Shown: positions 1 to 6,884, counted from the stretch's first letter. The stretch is 9,547 nucleotides of DNA from Entomomonas sp964395065 (GCA_964395065.1 CAYNAM010000097.1:1-9547), one strand, 5' to 3'. The notes: generated from the letters alone by a model not told the origin. Numbers and translations are program-made.

Positions 1-300
1 AAGCGTGATAGTTTGTTGTATTTCTTTAGGCATTTGCATGGCGAGCTGATCAAAAATATTAGCTTCATGGAGAAATAAGCGTGCTTGAGTGTAAAGTTTT
101 TTACCTTCCGAGGTTAGCTGTAGAGGTCGTTTGGTTCGATCAAATAGAGTATAACCAAGATTAATTTCTAATGAGTCAACTAGCTCACTAACAGTTGCTC
201 TGCTTTTTTGTAATCTTGTTGCAGCAAGTGATAAGTTATTTGTTTCACAAACACAGGCAAATGCTTCAATTTGAGCTAGGGTAAAATGGATTGCGGGCAT
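1..300 (-). CDS. LysR-family transcriptional regulator, N-terminal part (cut by window edge)
   Basis: The minus strand reads open for exactly 100 codons from an ATG at 300-298 to the left edge, so the C-terminal effector-binding domain is missing. The visible part is a LysR-type winged helix-turn-helix: an opening TLAQIEAFACVCETNNLS, then AATRLQKSRATVSELVDSLE (about residues 26-45), then the family signature GYTLFDRTKRPLQLTSEGK (about 49-67) leading into the linker helix. A weak purine stretch (GTAGAGAT) precedes the start. Family members bind DNA as dimers or tetramers and usually control a divergently transcribed neighbour and themselves; here that neighbour is the exported serine hydrolase at 498. 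The inducer and the regulon cannot be read from this fragment. The family call is secure. A link to the hydrolase is inferred from the divergent layout only. Confidence 0.93.
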   Translation of the reverse strand, partial: MPAIHFTLAQIEAFACVCETNNLSLAATRLQKSRATVSELVDSLEINLGYTLFDRTKRPLQLTSEGKKLYTQARLFLHEANIFDQLAMQMPKEIQQTITL

Positions 301-387
301 TTTTATCTCTACTAAGTTTAATGACGGGTTTCCCTGCACTAACTGATTTTTAAAAAATAGTAATTCTTTATAGAATAATCCCATAAG

Positions 388-446
388 CTAACAGGTAACG
401 TTTATTATACGTGAGTTAGAGTAAATAGTGCCTGTCGTTATATTAT
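388..446. promoter_or_regulatory. Divergent control region with overlapping inverted repeats (candidate LysR site) and weak -10
   Basis: This lies in the 197-bp gap between the LysR gene and the serine hydrolase. ACGT at 398-401 and ACGT at 409-412 form a near-perfect 15-bp palindrome around TTATTAT. CTAAC at 388-392 is repeated inverted as GTTAG at 415-419. LysR proteins commonly bind interrupted dyads of the T-N11-A kind, and this is the best dyad in the gap. Just downstream, TATATT (439-444) could be a -10 for the hydrolase, with only a poor -35 (TTAGAG, 416-421) at 17-bp spacing. A weak -35 overlapped by a dyad would fit activator-dependent transcription. A second short hairpin, ATTCT/AGAAT, lies at 363-376. 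All of this is inferred from sequence symmetry. Confidence 0.3.
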
Positions 447-484
447 GAAAGTATGCTTGATAGCTTTAATAATAATGTTATTAA

Positions 485-490
485 AAGGAA
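485..490 (+). promoter_or_regulatory. Ribosome binding site deciding the start at 498
   Basis: AAGGAA sits 7 nt before the ATG at 498. The in-frame upstream ATG at 453 has no such site and would put a charged 15-residue stretch in front of a clear signal peptide, so 498 is preferred. Confidence 0.7.
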
Positions 491-497
491 ATTGAAA

Positions 498-1814
498 ATG
501 AAAATAAATATGCAAAAATGCTTACTTGCTGCTTGTATTTCACTGACTTTACATGCAAATGCAGAAATGCTTGATCATGCTAAAGTAGTGGATAGCCCAT
601 GTAATGTAGTTAATTTGACTTGTCCTACTGACGTTGATAAAAAAATACCTGATGTAAAAGATATGTTGACATGGAACCAACAAGAACGTGTTATTGGTTT
701 TCGTAATGACTATCGGTCTTATATTGGTGATGTGTTTAAAGCTGGCGATGCTAAGCCGATCCCTAAAGAGCTAAAGAATTTAGCTGATATCACTTATGAT
801 TATAATAATCATGTATATACCCTCAATGATTATATTAAGCGTAATGATGTAGCCGGCATGCTTGTTATTAAAGATGGTAAAATCGTATGGGAGTATTATG
901 GTAAAGGAAATAATGAAACCACTTTATGGACTTCGCGATCAGTAGGGAAATCAGTTATTTCTACGTTGGTTGGTGTTGCAGTAAAAGAAGGCAAAATAGC
1001 GTCTTTAGATGACTTAGTGATTAAATATAACCCTGATGTTAAAGGCACTGTATGGGAGAATGTGACCATCAGACAATTACTACAGCATACGTCAGGCGTT
1101 GAGTGGGGGGAGGATTATACTGATCCCAAATCAGACTTTGCACAGCTTACACAATGCGAAGCGAATAAAAACACATACGATTGTGTTAATAAGCTCATTA
1201 AGTCGCCAACTCGTAAAGCTTATGCTAAACCAGGTGAGGCTTGGGCGTACTCATCAGGTGGTGCATGGTTATTAGGTGATACCTTAGAAAAAGCTACCGG
1301 TGTACCAGTAGCCACATATTTGCAAGAAAAGATTTGGCAACCTTATGGGATGGTAAGGGATGGTGTTTGGCATAGCTATGAGCAAGGTAAGCATGATGTG
1401 GGGGCTCATGGTTTCAATGCATCACTCGAAGATTGGGGTAAGTTTGGGTTGTTTATAGCAAACAATGGAGTATTACCTGATGGTAGTAAAATATTACCTG
1501 ATAATTGGGTGAAAGATGCACGTACGTGGACGCAAGCTAAAAACTCTGTAACAGCGAAGCATCCAGATGGTAGTTATGGCTATGAATGGTGGAATAACAG
1601 CGTTCCTGCAAATTACTCAGGTAAATATACTAATAAGTTAAAAGCTGATGATACCATGTGGGCGCTGGGTATTTTTGGACAAATTATCATGGTGAATCAG
1701 TCGGAAAACCTTGTGATTGTACAATGGTCAACATGGCCAAAAGCAGAGCCTTCATTTGACGCCCAACCATTAGAAGCTGCATTAATGTTCAATGCGATAG
1801 CTAATAAACTATAA
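498..1814 (+). CDS. Exported beta-lactamase-fold serine hydrolase (class C / NylB-like)
   Basis: This is a predicted 438-residue exported protein. Residues 1-22 form a Sec signal peptide (basic N-terminus, hydrophobic CLLAACISLTL, likely cleavage after ANA), so the enzyme should act in the periplasm or outside the cell. After a leader of about 90 residues comes the Beta-lactamase (PF00144) domain. It opens with GMLVIKDGKIVWEYYG, followed by the catalytic S148-V-G-K151 (SxxK: nucleophile and general base), LLQHTSG near residue 197, and the second-motif tyrosine Y251 in AYSSGG. GIFGQ (391-395) stands where beta-lactamases have KTG. The family includes penicillin-binding enzymes, class C beta-lactamases, esterases and 6-aminohexanoate-dimer hydrolase. 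With Y-S-S instead of Y-x-N, and no KTG, an esterase or amidase of the NylB/EstB type is more likely than a true beta-lactamase. Cysteines at 35, 42, 220 and 229 could form disulphides. The gene is divergent from the LysR regulator and is followed by a hairpin terminator. Family is sure; substrate unknown. Confidence 0.9.
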   Translation: MKINMQKCLLAACISLTLHANAEMLDHAKVVDSPCNVVNLTCPTDVDKKIPDVKDMLTWNQQERVIGFRNDYRSYIGDVFKAGDAKPIPKELKNLADITYDYNNHVYTLNDYIKRNDVAGMLVIKDGKIVWEYYGKGNNETTLWTSRSVGKSVISTLVGVAVKEGKIASLDDLVIKYNPDVKGTVWENVTIRQLLQHTSGVEWGEDYTDPKSDFAQLTQCEANKNTYDCVNKLIKSPTRKAYAKPGEAWAYSSGGAWLLGDTLEKATGVPVATYLQEKIWQPYGMVRDGVWHSYEQGKHDVGAHGFNASLEDWGKFGLFIANNGVLPDGSKILPDNWVKDARTWTQAKNSVTAKHPDGSYGYEWWNNSVPANYSGKYTNKLKADDTMWALGIFGQIIMVNQSENLVIVQWSTWPKAEPSFDAQPLEAALMFNAIANKL

Positions 1815-1826
1815 GGCATGATGTAT

Positions 1827-1866
1827 ATACTGCTTACCTATATTTAATAAGTAAGCAGTATTTTTA
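1827..1866 (+). terminator. Rho-independent terminator after the serine hydrolase
   Basis: A perfect 11-bp stem (1827-1837 with 1851-1861, ATACTGCTTAC and its complement) has a 13-nt loop and is followed by a short T run at 1861-1865. It lies 12 nt past the stop codon. The stem is only moderately GC-rich, so efficiency is uncertain. A second T run (1872-1879) follows. Confidence 0.65.
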
Positions 1867-1881
1867 TGATGTTTTTTTTGA

Positions 1882-1986
1882 AACCGGATATCTGGTGAAA
1901 TAGAAGAAATAAAAAGACTAGTTACCGACATCGCTCCTAAAGAGAATACTATAAAATCTTCTTATACAAACAGTTACTACCGATGA
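1882..1986 (+). other. Possible short coding remnant in the spacer before trhP
   Basis: The 270-bp gap between the serine hydrolase and trhP holds a terminator at its left end and a promoter-like box at its right end. Between them one frame stays open for 34 codons with no start codon and a stop directly upstream (1879-1881). The conceptual peptide has a charged helix-like part (GEIEEIKRLVTDIAPKE) and ends in YTNSYYR before a stop at 1984-1986. It looks more protein-like than random AT-rich spacer, but 34 codons is short enough to occur by chance. I do not recognise it. It may be the tail of a decayed gene or nothing. Confidence 0.12.
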
Positions 1987-2007
1987 AGTATTTATAAATA
2001 AAACTTA

Positions 2008-2025
2008 GCTATAATCCTGTTTTTA
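2008..2025 (+). promoter_or_regulatory. Candidate promoter -10 region for trhP
   Basis: A consensus TATAAT at 2010-2015 lies in the box GCTATAATCCTGTTTTTA. It would place transcription start near 2022 and give a leader of about 60 nt before the ATG at 2085. No good -35 is visible at 17 bp (AGTATT at 1987-1992). The same 18-base box with a single change occurs before comM at 7359-7376, which supports it being functional. Confidence 0.5.
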
Positions 2026-2084
2026 CCTTTTTTGATAACCTGCTACAATAAGTCGTTTCTACTCTATGAATGAATTATTAAATA

Positions 2085-3482
2085 ATGAATACGAACAAAA
2101 CAGAGTTACTGTGCCCAGCCGGTACATTAAAAGCCATGCGTTATGCGTTTGCCTATGGTGCAGACGCTGTTTATGCTGGGCAGCCACGTTATAGCCTACG
2201 TGTGCGTAATAATGAGTTTGATCATAAAAATCTAAAAATAGCGATTGATGAAGCTCATAGCCAAGGTAAAAAATTATATGTGGTGGTAAATATTGCACCA
2301 CACAATGCTAAATTAAAAACCTTTCTAAAAGATTTAGAGCCAGTGGTGGCGATGAATCCTGATGCCTTAATTATGTCAGACCCAGGTTTGATTATGATGG
2401 TGCGTGAGACATTCCCCGACATGGCAATTCACTTATCAGTACAAGCGAATGCCGTGAACTGGGCGGCTGTAAAATTTTGGCGACAAATGGGATTGACGCG
2501 GGTTATTTTATCGCGTGAGTTATCATTAGAAGAAATTGAAGAAATACGCCAACATGTACCTGAGATGGAGTTAGAAGTATTTGTGCATGGTGCGCTGTGC
2601 ATGGCTTACTCAGGACGCTGCTTATTGTCTGGATACATCAACCACCGTGACCCTAACCAAGGGACATGCACTAACTCTTGCCGTTGGCAATATGGTGTTG
2701 AACAAGCCAAAGAAAATGAGTTGGGTGAAATTGTTAGCGATAAAAGTGATAAAAAAATAGAAGCGGTTAATATTGTTGACCCAACCCTTGGTAAAGGCAA
2801 GCCAACCGATGAAGTCTTCATTTTACGTGAAAAAACACGTCCTAATGAAGAGATGACGGCTTTCGAAGATGAGCACGGTACTTATATCATGAACTCTAAA
2901 GACCTCCGTGCTGTCCAGCATGTTGAGCGTTTAGTGCGAATGGGCGTACACTCATTAAAAATCGAGGGACGTACCAAGTCGCATTATTACTGTGCGCGTA
3001 CGGCACAAGTGTATCGTAAAGCCATCGATGATGCGGAAGCGGGTCGTCCATTTGATAAAACCTTGATGGATACCTTAGAATCATTAGCTCATCGTGGTTA
3101 TACCGAAGGCTTCTTACGTCGCCATGTGCATGATGAATACCAAAACTACGAACATGGTACCTCCATTTCAGAAAATCAGCAGTTTGTGGGTGAGTTTACA
3201 GGTGTTCGCCGTGGCGATTTAGCCGAGGTTGTGGTTAAAAATCGTTTTGCAGTGGGTGATCGTGTTGAAATGATGACGCCACAAGGAAACTTGCAGTTTG
3301 CCATTGAACGCATGGAAAATACCCAAGGTGAGCCTGTGGATGTAGCACCCGGTGATGGGCATATTATTTTCTTGCCCATTCCTGATGCGGTTGAATTAGA
3401 GTATGCCTTACTCATGCGTTATTTAGATAGCGGTAATACAAAAAGCTTGCCTGTTAATGCTGAAGTAGCAACAAGCAAATAA
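2085..3482 (+). CDS. trhP: tRNA 5-hydroxyuridine synthase TrhP (YegQ), peptidase U32 family
   Basis: This 465-residue protein matches what I recall of E. coli YegQ/TrhP over almost its whole length: ELLCPAGTLKAMRYAFAYGAD at the N-terminus, LSVQANAVNW (residues 118-126), SRELSLEEIEEIR (143-155), EDEHGTYIMNSKDLR and HSLKIEGRTKS in the middle, then AHRGYTEGFLRRH. TrhP takes part in prephenate-dependent hydroxylation of U34 in tRNA to 5-hydroxyuridine, the first step towards cmo5U or mo5U, which widens wobble decoding. The label U32 peptidase is historical. Four cysteines (C172, C179, C195, C199) lie in the conserved CMAYSGRC...CTNSC block, where related U32 proteins carry an iron-sulphur cluster. 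Length is close to the usual 450-460. No convincing Shine-Dalgarno sequence precedes the ATG at 2085, but the start aligns with the family. The carbamoyltransferase follows 41 nt downstream with no terminator between, suggesting cotranscription. Confidence 0.95.
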   Translation: MNTNKTELLCPAGTLKAMRYAFAYGADAVYAGQPRYSLRVRNNEFDHKNLKIAIDEAHSQGKKLYVVVNIAPHNAKLKTFLKDLEPVVAMNPDALIMSDPGLIMMVRETFPDMAIHLSVQANAVNWAAVKFWRQMGLTRVILSRELSLEEIEEIRQHVPEMELEVFVHGALCMAYSGRCLLSGYINHRDPNQGTCTNSCRWQYGVEQAKENELGEIVSDKSDKKIEAVNIVDPTLGKGKPTDEVFILREKTRPNEEMTAFEDEHGTYIMNSKDLRAVQHVERLVRMGVHSLKIEGRTKSHYYCARTAQVYRKAIDDAEAGRPFDKTLMDTLESLAHRGYTEGFLRRHVHDEYQNYEHGTSISENQQFVGEFTGVRRGDLAEVVVKNRFAVGDRVEMMTPQGNLQFAIERMENTQGEPVDVAPGDGHIIFLPIPDAVELEYALLMRYLDSGNTKSLPVNAEVATSK

Positions 3483-3510
3483 CTTAATGTGATTAAAGTA
3501 CATGTTAATA

Positions 3511-3516
3511 AAGAGG
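3511..3516 (+). promoter_or_regulatory. Ribosome binding site for a GTG start at 3524
   Basis: AAGAGG lies 7 nt before GTG at 3524-3526. The conserved opening TVLGLSGAVNHD follows directly, and no in-frame ATG sits at a better position, so the gene uses GTG. Confidence 0.75.
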
Positions 3517-3523
3517 TAATCCA

Positions 3524-5278
3524 GTGTCATTAACCGTTCTTGGCCTTTCAGGGGCAGTAAATCACGATCCGTCAGCGGCACTTTATATTGATGGTAAGCT
3601 AATCGCAGCAGTAGAAGAAGAGCGCTTTGTGCGCGATAAGCATGCAAAAGGGCGTATGCCTTATGAATCCGCAAAGTTTTGTTTAGAACAAGCGGGTATT
3701 AAGCCAGATGATGTGGATGTGGTAGCCATTCCCTTTGCGCCCATTAGCATTTTTGATAAAGCACGTTGGCATTATGCCAAACGTTATTGGTATGCACCTG
3801 ATCGTGCAATCGATGCTATTTTAAACGGTAACCGCCGTTATCGCCGCTACTATAAACATATTGAGTGGTGTTTAGTACAATTAGGTTTTAACTTAAAGAA
3901 AGTTAAAATTCAACCCGTTGAACACCATTTAACCCATGCGTCCAGTGCCTACCACTGTTCAGGTTTTACCGAAAAGACTGCTATTTTAGGGATTGATGGT
4001 AAAGGCGAATACGCGACTACCTTCTTTGGTTATGGCGAAAATGGCAAAATTCACAAAATTAAAGAGTTTTATGACCCTGATTCGTTAGGTGGTTTGTACG
4101 GTGCGATTACTGAATACCTAGGCTTTGATATGCTCGATGGTGAGTTTAAAGTAATGGGGATGGCACCTTATGGCGATGCCACTAAATACGATTTCTCGCG
4201 TCTTGCTAAATTTGAAAATGGCGAATTAATTATTAACACCGATTACGCTAACGTGATTGGTTTCCGCCGTTACAAAGAAAAAGGTAAGGGTTACTATTTT
4301 TCACCTAAATTGATTGAGTGGTTAGGCCCTAAACGTGAGGGCGATATTGCAGATGATCCTTATGTTCATTATGCGGCTAGCATTCAAGCCTTGTTTGAAA
4401 AAATATCCCTTGAAATGATGGATTACTACCTAGGTGACATCATCAAAGAAACAGGCAAAATTGCTTTTGCGGGTGGTTGTGCGTTAAATGTGAAACTTAA
4501 TCAACGCATTATTGAGCGCCCTGAAGTGAAAGAACTGTTTGTGCAACCTGCTTCAAGTGATGCAGGAACCGCTGTTGGTGCAGCTGCTTATGTATCTACA
4601 CAGCGTGGTGTGCCTGTTGAAAAAATGGAGCATGTTTATTTAGGCCCTTCTTACAGTAATGAAGAAGTGATTGCAGCCTGTGCCGCACATCCGAATAAAC
4701 CAACATGGAAAAAAATTGATAATGTGTGTGAGCGCATTGCCAAAATTCTAGTCGATGGTAACCCTGTATCTTGGATGCAAGGGCGTATGGAATTTGGCCC
4801 TCGTGCCTTAGGTGGTCGCTCAATCATAGGTTGCCCAAGTGTGGCTGGTGTGGCTGATCGTATTAATGAGCAAATTAAATTCCGTGAAAGATGGCGCCCT
4901 TTCTGCCCATCAATGCTTGATACCACAGCCAAAGAGATGTTCAAAATTGACCATCCTGCTCCCTTTATGACCTTTACTTTTGAAGTTAATGAAGCGTGGA
5001 AAACGCGCGTTCCTGAAGTCGTACATGAAGACGGTACTTCACGCGCACAGGCTCTAAAACGTGAGTTTAATCCACGTTATTATGACTTGATGAAAGAAAT
5101 GGAAAAACTTACTGGTAATGGCGTAGTCCTTAACACCTCCTTAAACCGCCGCGGCGAACCGATGGTTTGCTCACCTACGGATGCGCTTAATATGTTCTAT
5201 GGTTCAGACCTACGTTATCTGATTATGGAAGATATTTTGGTGGTGAAAGAGGGTATGGACTGGTACGATAATATTTAA
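3524..5278 (+). CDS. O-carbamoyltransferase, NodU/CmcH/TobZ family (WapO-like)
   Basis: A 584-residue two-domain enzyme of full family length. Family members use carbamoyl phosphate and ATP, via carbamoyl-adenylate, to carbamoylate a hydroxyl on a sugar or natural product. The N-terminal Kae1-like ASKHA domain shows LGLSGAVNHDPSAAL, the metal-binding H134/H138 in EHHLTHASSAYH, D158 in GIDGKGE, MGMAPYG (211-217), the nucleotide-binding FAGGCALN (315-322) and D346 in SSDAGTA. The C-terminal YrdC-like part carries EFGPRALGGRS (423-433), RERWRPFCPS (454-463) and LNTSLNRRGEP (536-546). All key residues are present. A similar-length Pseudomonas aeruginosa protein, encoded among LPS core genes, is thought to carbamoylate core heptose; that role is possible here, but no LPS gene is in view. 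The gene follows trhP by 41 nt, starts with GTG, and ends before a strong terminator. The family is secure and the acceptor is unknown. Confidence 0.93.
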   Translation: MSLTVLGLSGAVNHDPSAALYIDGKLIAAVEEERFVRDKHAKGRMPYESAKFCLEQAGIKPDDVDVVAIPFAPISIFDKARWHYAKRYWYAPDRAIDAILNGNRRYRRYYKHIEWCLVQLGFNLKKVKIQPVEHHLTHASSAYHCSGFTEKTAILGIDGKGEYATTFFGYGENGKIHKIKEFYDPDSLGGLYGAITEYLGFDMLDGEFKVMGMAPYGDATKYDFSRLAKFENGELIINTDYANVIGFRRYKEKGKGYYFSPKLIEWLGPKREGDIADDPYVHYAASIQALFEKISLEMMDYYLGDIIKETGKIAFAGGCALNVKLNQRIIERPEVKELFVQPASSDAGTAVGAAAYVSTQRGVPVEKMEHVYLGPSYSNEEVIAACAAHPNKPTWKKIDNVCERIAKILVDGNPVSWMQGRMEFGPRALGGRSIIGCPSVAGVADRINEQIKFRERWRPFCPSMLDTTAKEMFKIDHPAPFMTFTFEVNEAWKTRVPEVVHEDGTSRAQALKREFNPRYYDLMKEMEKLTGNGVVLNTSLNRRGEPMVCSPTDALNMFYGSDLRYLIMEDILVVKEGMDWYDNI

Positions 5279-5290
5279 TGTTATCTTACT

Positions 5291-5335
5291 AATCCCCCGT
5301 ATTAAATAAATCAATTTTATACGGGGGATTTTTTT
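5291..5335 (+). terminator. Strong Rho-independent terminator at the convergent junction
   Basis: A perfect 12-bp stem (AATCCCCCGTAT at 5291-5302 with its complement at 5319-5330), AT-rich loop, and a seven-T run (5329-5335). It begins 12 nt after the carbamoyltransferase stop. The T run overlaps the TAA stop (5336-5334) of the minus-strand gene, so the same hairpin is also the first structure met by transcription from the other side. On that side no T run follows, so it is probably a weaker stop there. Confidence 0.92.
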
Positions 5336-6773
5336 ATGGGAAAGCAATATAAACAGAAGCTTGTTTACCATATTGTGGAGGGCGAGGGAGTAAATCGAGC
5401 CAATCAGTTGATAACGTTTGCTGCTGCTCATTCCAAATAAACGGTTTTTGAGTATAAGGATTGATCCCTTTTTCGCCTAAGTTTTTTAAAAAGTCAGGCA
5501 CTTGCTGTTTGGTGATATTGGCTTGTTTAATCTCTAGTTTAGCGGTAATTAATGCTAAATAACCTGAAACATTATAGAGACGATAAATAAAGTTTCTATG
5601 CTGAGGGGCATCATTATCTAATATTTCTATCCCTCCTATAATATTGTCAGAACCATAAGTCTGAATAATTCTTTCAATAGAGATTTCTTTGGGGGCACCT
5701 CTTAAGTTGTAGGTCGATAAGTAATAGGATGATGCTTTGGGGAGGGTAATAAGCCCCTCATCAATAGATTTTTGAATTTGTTGATAAGAAGCATTAAGTG
5801 TTTTGTTTTTATTGTAAGTAAGTGGTAAGTTTGCTTTTTCAATAAGCTCGATATAATCATTGTATAGCCATGGTGTTAGTTCATCTAACTGGCCGTATCC
5901 TTCAATGCTATACATTTGCCACGTCTGACTTGTAGAAAGAGCGTGCCCCATGGCTTGTTGTTCCTTTGTGGTAAGAGGCTTAAATAAATGAGTTAGCAGT
6001 GGATTGTTGAGCTCTTTGCGCATGATTGGTAAATCAAGTAGTTGCTCAATAGTATGGTAGTTTTTTGATAGTAATATCATTGCAATGGTTTGATCAACCA
6101 TATCTCCATTACTGATGAGTATCTTTTTATAAAAAGCCATTTCATTTTGAAGTATGGTTAACCCTGCATCTATTTCTCCTTTCTCAATAAGTTGAATCGC
6201 TTTTATTTGATTGAGTGAAGATAAGAACATAACAGTCATCCAATTTTGCTCTAAGCGAAAAGGATTTTGATAGTCTTGATAATAGGCTTTATAAAAAGGT
6301 AGCTGAGTAATAGTTTGGTAGCGTTGTAGTAAGGTTTGGTTATTGGCTAATAACGTACTGAGTTCTGGTTTATTGAGTATGTCATCAATACAGTGCAGGT
6401 TTGTATAGGTATTACAAGGGTAGTCATAACTCTCACCGGCTATTTCACGGTTTAATTCAATTGTTTTATGATTGCTTGCTGTTGGAGGCTGTTTTGACTT
6501 TGTTGCTGGGAGAGTAATTTTATTTTTTGTGTACTGAATGTTATCGAGTATTATATTTTTTGCAATGGTATGGTAGTTATCGTCTGCAAACATCATTCCA
6601 GAGAGATAGATATAGGCATTTTGATTCATTTCTTGCTCAGTAGGAAGTTGAATATCAAGAATGGCCTTAACCTCAGGTAATAAGGGTGTTGTTTCGTTTG
6701 CTTCCTGTGCATTAATAATGCTGATATGGCTAATGATGATGAGTAGACTAAGTTTGAATAGTTTTATGGTCAT
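5334..6773 (-). CDS. Exported protein of unknown function
   Basis: 479 residues from an ATG at 6773-6771. An AGGGA ribosome binding site lies 5 nt upstream (6783-6779), and the start is followed at once by a signal peptide: basic MTIKLFK, hydrophobic LSLLIIISHISII, likely cleavage after INA at residue 22. A further in-frame ATG at 6848 would bury this signal, so it is rejected. The mature protein has no other membrane segment and should be periplasmic, or surface-exposed if exported further; there is no lipobox cysteine. It is mostly helical, with a CNTYTNLHC pair (C120, C128) as a likely disulphide, a long helical middle with several aromatic patches (about 145-250), and a C-terminal INPYTQKPFIWNEQQQTLS (437-455). 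The general layout recalls uncharacterised exported proteobacterial proteins, but I cannot name a family and see no catalytic motif. It converges on the carbamoyltransferase and diverges from the DUF488 gene. It is clearly a real gene; function unknown. Confidence 0.85.
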   Translation of the reverse strand: MTIKLFKLSLLIIISHISIINAQEANETTPLLPEVKAILDIQLPTEQEMNQNAYIYLSGMMFADDNYHTIAKNIILDNIQYTKNKITLPATKSKQPPTASNHKTIELNREIAGESYDYPCNTYTNLHCIDDILNKPELSTLLANNQTLLQRYQTITQLPFYKAYYQDYQNPFRLEQNWMTVMFLSSLNQIKAIQLIEKGEIDAGLTILQNEMAFYKKILISNGDMVDQTIAMILLSKNYHTIEQLLDLPIMRKELNNPLLTHLFKPLTTKEQQAMGHALSTSQTWQMYSIEGYGQLDELTPWLYNDYIELIEKANLPLTYNKNKTLNASYQQIQKSIDEGLITLPKASSYYLSTYNLRGAPKEISIERIIQTYGSDNIIGGIEILDNDAPQHRNFIYRLYNVSGYLALITAKLEIKQANITKQQVPDFLKNLGEKGINPYTQKPFIWNEQQQTLSTDWLDLLPRPPQYGKQASVYIAFP

Positions 6774-6778
6774 TCGGG

Positions 6779-6783
6779 TCCCT
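6779..6783 (-). promoter_or_regulatory. Ribosome binding site deciding the start at 6773
   Basis: On the minus strand AGGGA precedes the ATG at 6773 with a 5-nt gap. It supports the shorter start that places the signal peptide at the N-terminus. Confidence 0.55.
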
Positions 6784-6873
6784 GCTGAATGTATATCGTC
6801 TAATTGTGATGTTATTATAGGAGGCTTATCGAAGCAAGTAGTCACCATAATAAAGATGATTTGTAGCCTTTTC

Positions 6874-6882
6874 GAGGAGAGG
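6874..6882 (+). promoter_or_regulatory. Strong ribosome binding site of the DUF488 gene
   Basis: GAGGAGAGG ends 2 nt before the ATG at 6885, and its inner GAGGAG ends 5 nt before it. The 111-bp gap to the divergent gene (6774-6884) also holds TATTAT at 6813-6818 as a possible -10, with no good -35, so the promoter itself is not located with any confidence. Confidence 0.7.
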
Positions 6883-6884
6883 TC

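Noticed and set aside
453..497. Longer N-terminus of the serine hydrolase from the ATG at 453
   Set aside because: No ribosome binding site there, and it would place 15 mostly polar residues before a clear signal peptide; 498 has AAGGAA at good spacing.
498..1814. Annotation as a beta-lactamase resistance gene
   Set aside because: Only the SxxK motif is canonical; Y-x-N and KTG are replaced, so a resistance call is not supported.
2032..2049. TTGATA (2032-2037) and TACAAT (2044-2049) as a trhP promoter
   Set aside because: Each hexamer looks good but they are only 6 bp apart, too close for sigma70; the TATAAT at 2010 is preferred.
2059..2301. Minus-strand open frame across the trhP start
   Set aside because: Antisense shadow of a strongly conserved gene, with no recognisable protein and no ribosome binding site. 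The same holds for the other minus-strand frames inside trhP, the carbamoyltransferase and comM.
2085..3482. Annotation of trhP as a collagenase-like protease
   Set aside because: The U32 peptidase label is historical; the sequence matches the tRNA-hydroxylation protein YegQ/TrhP.
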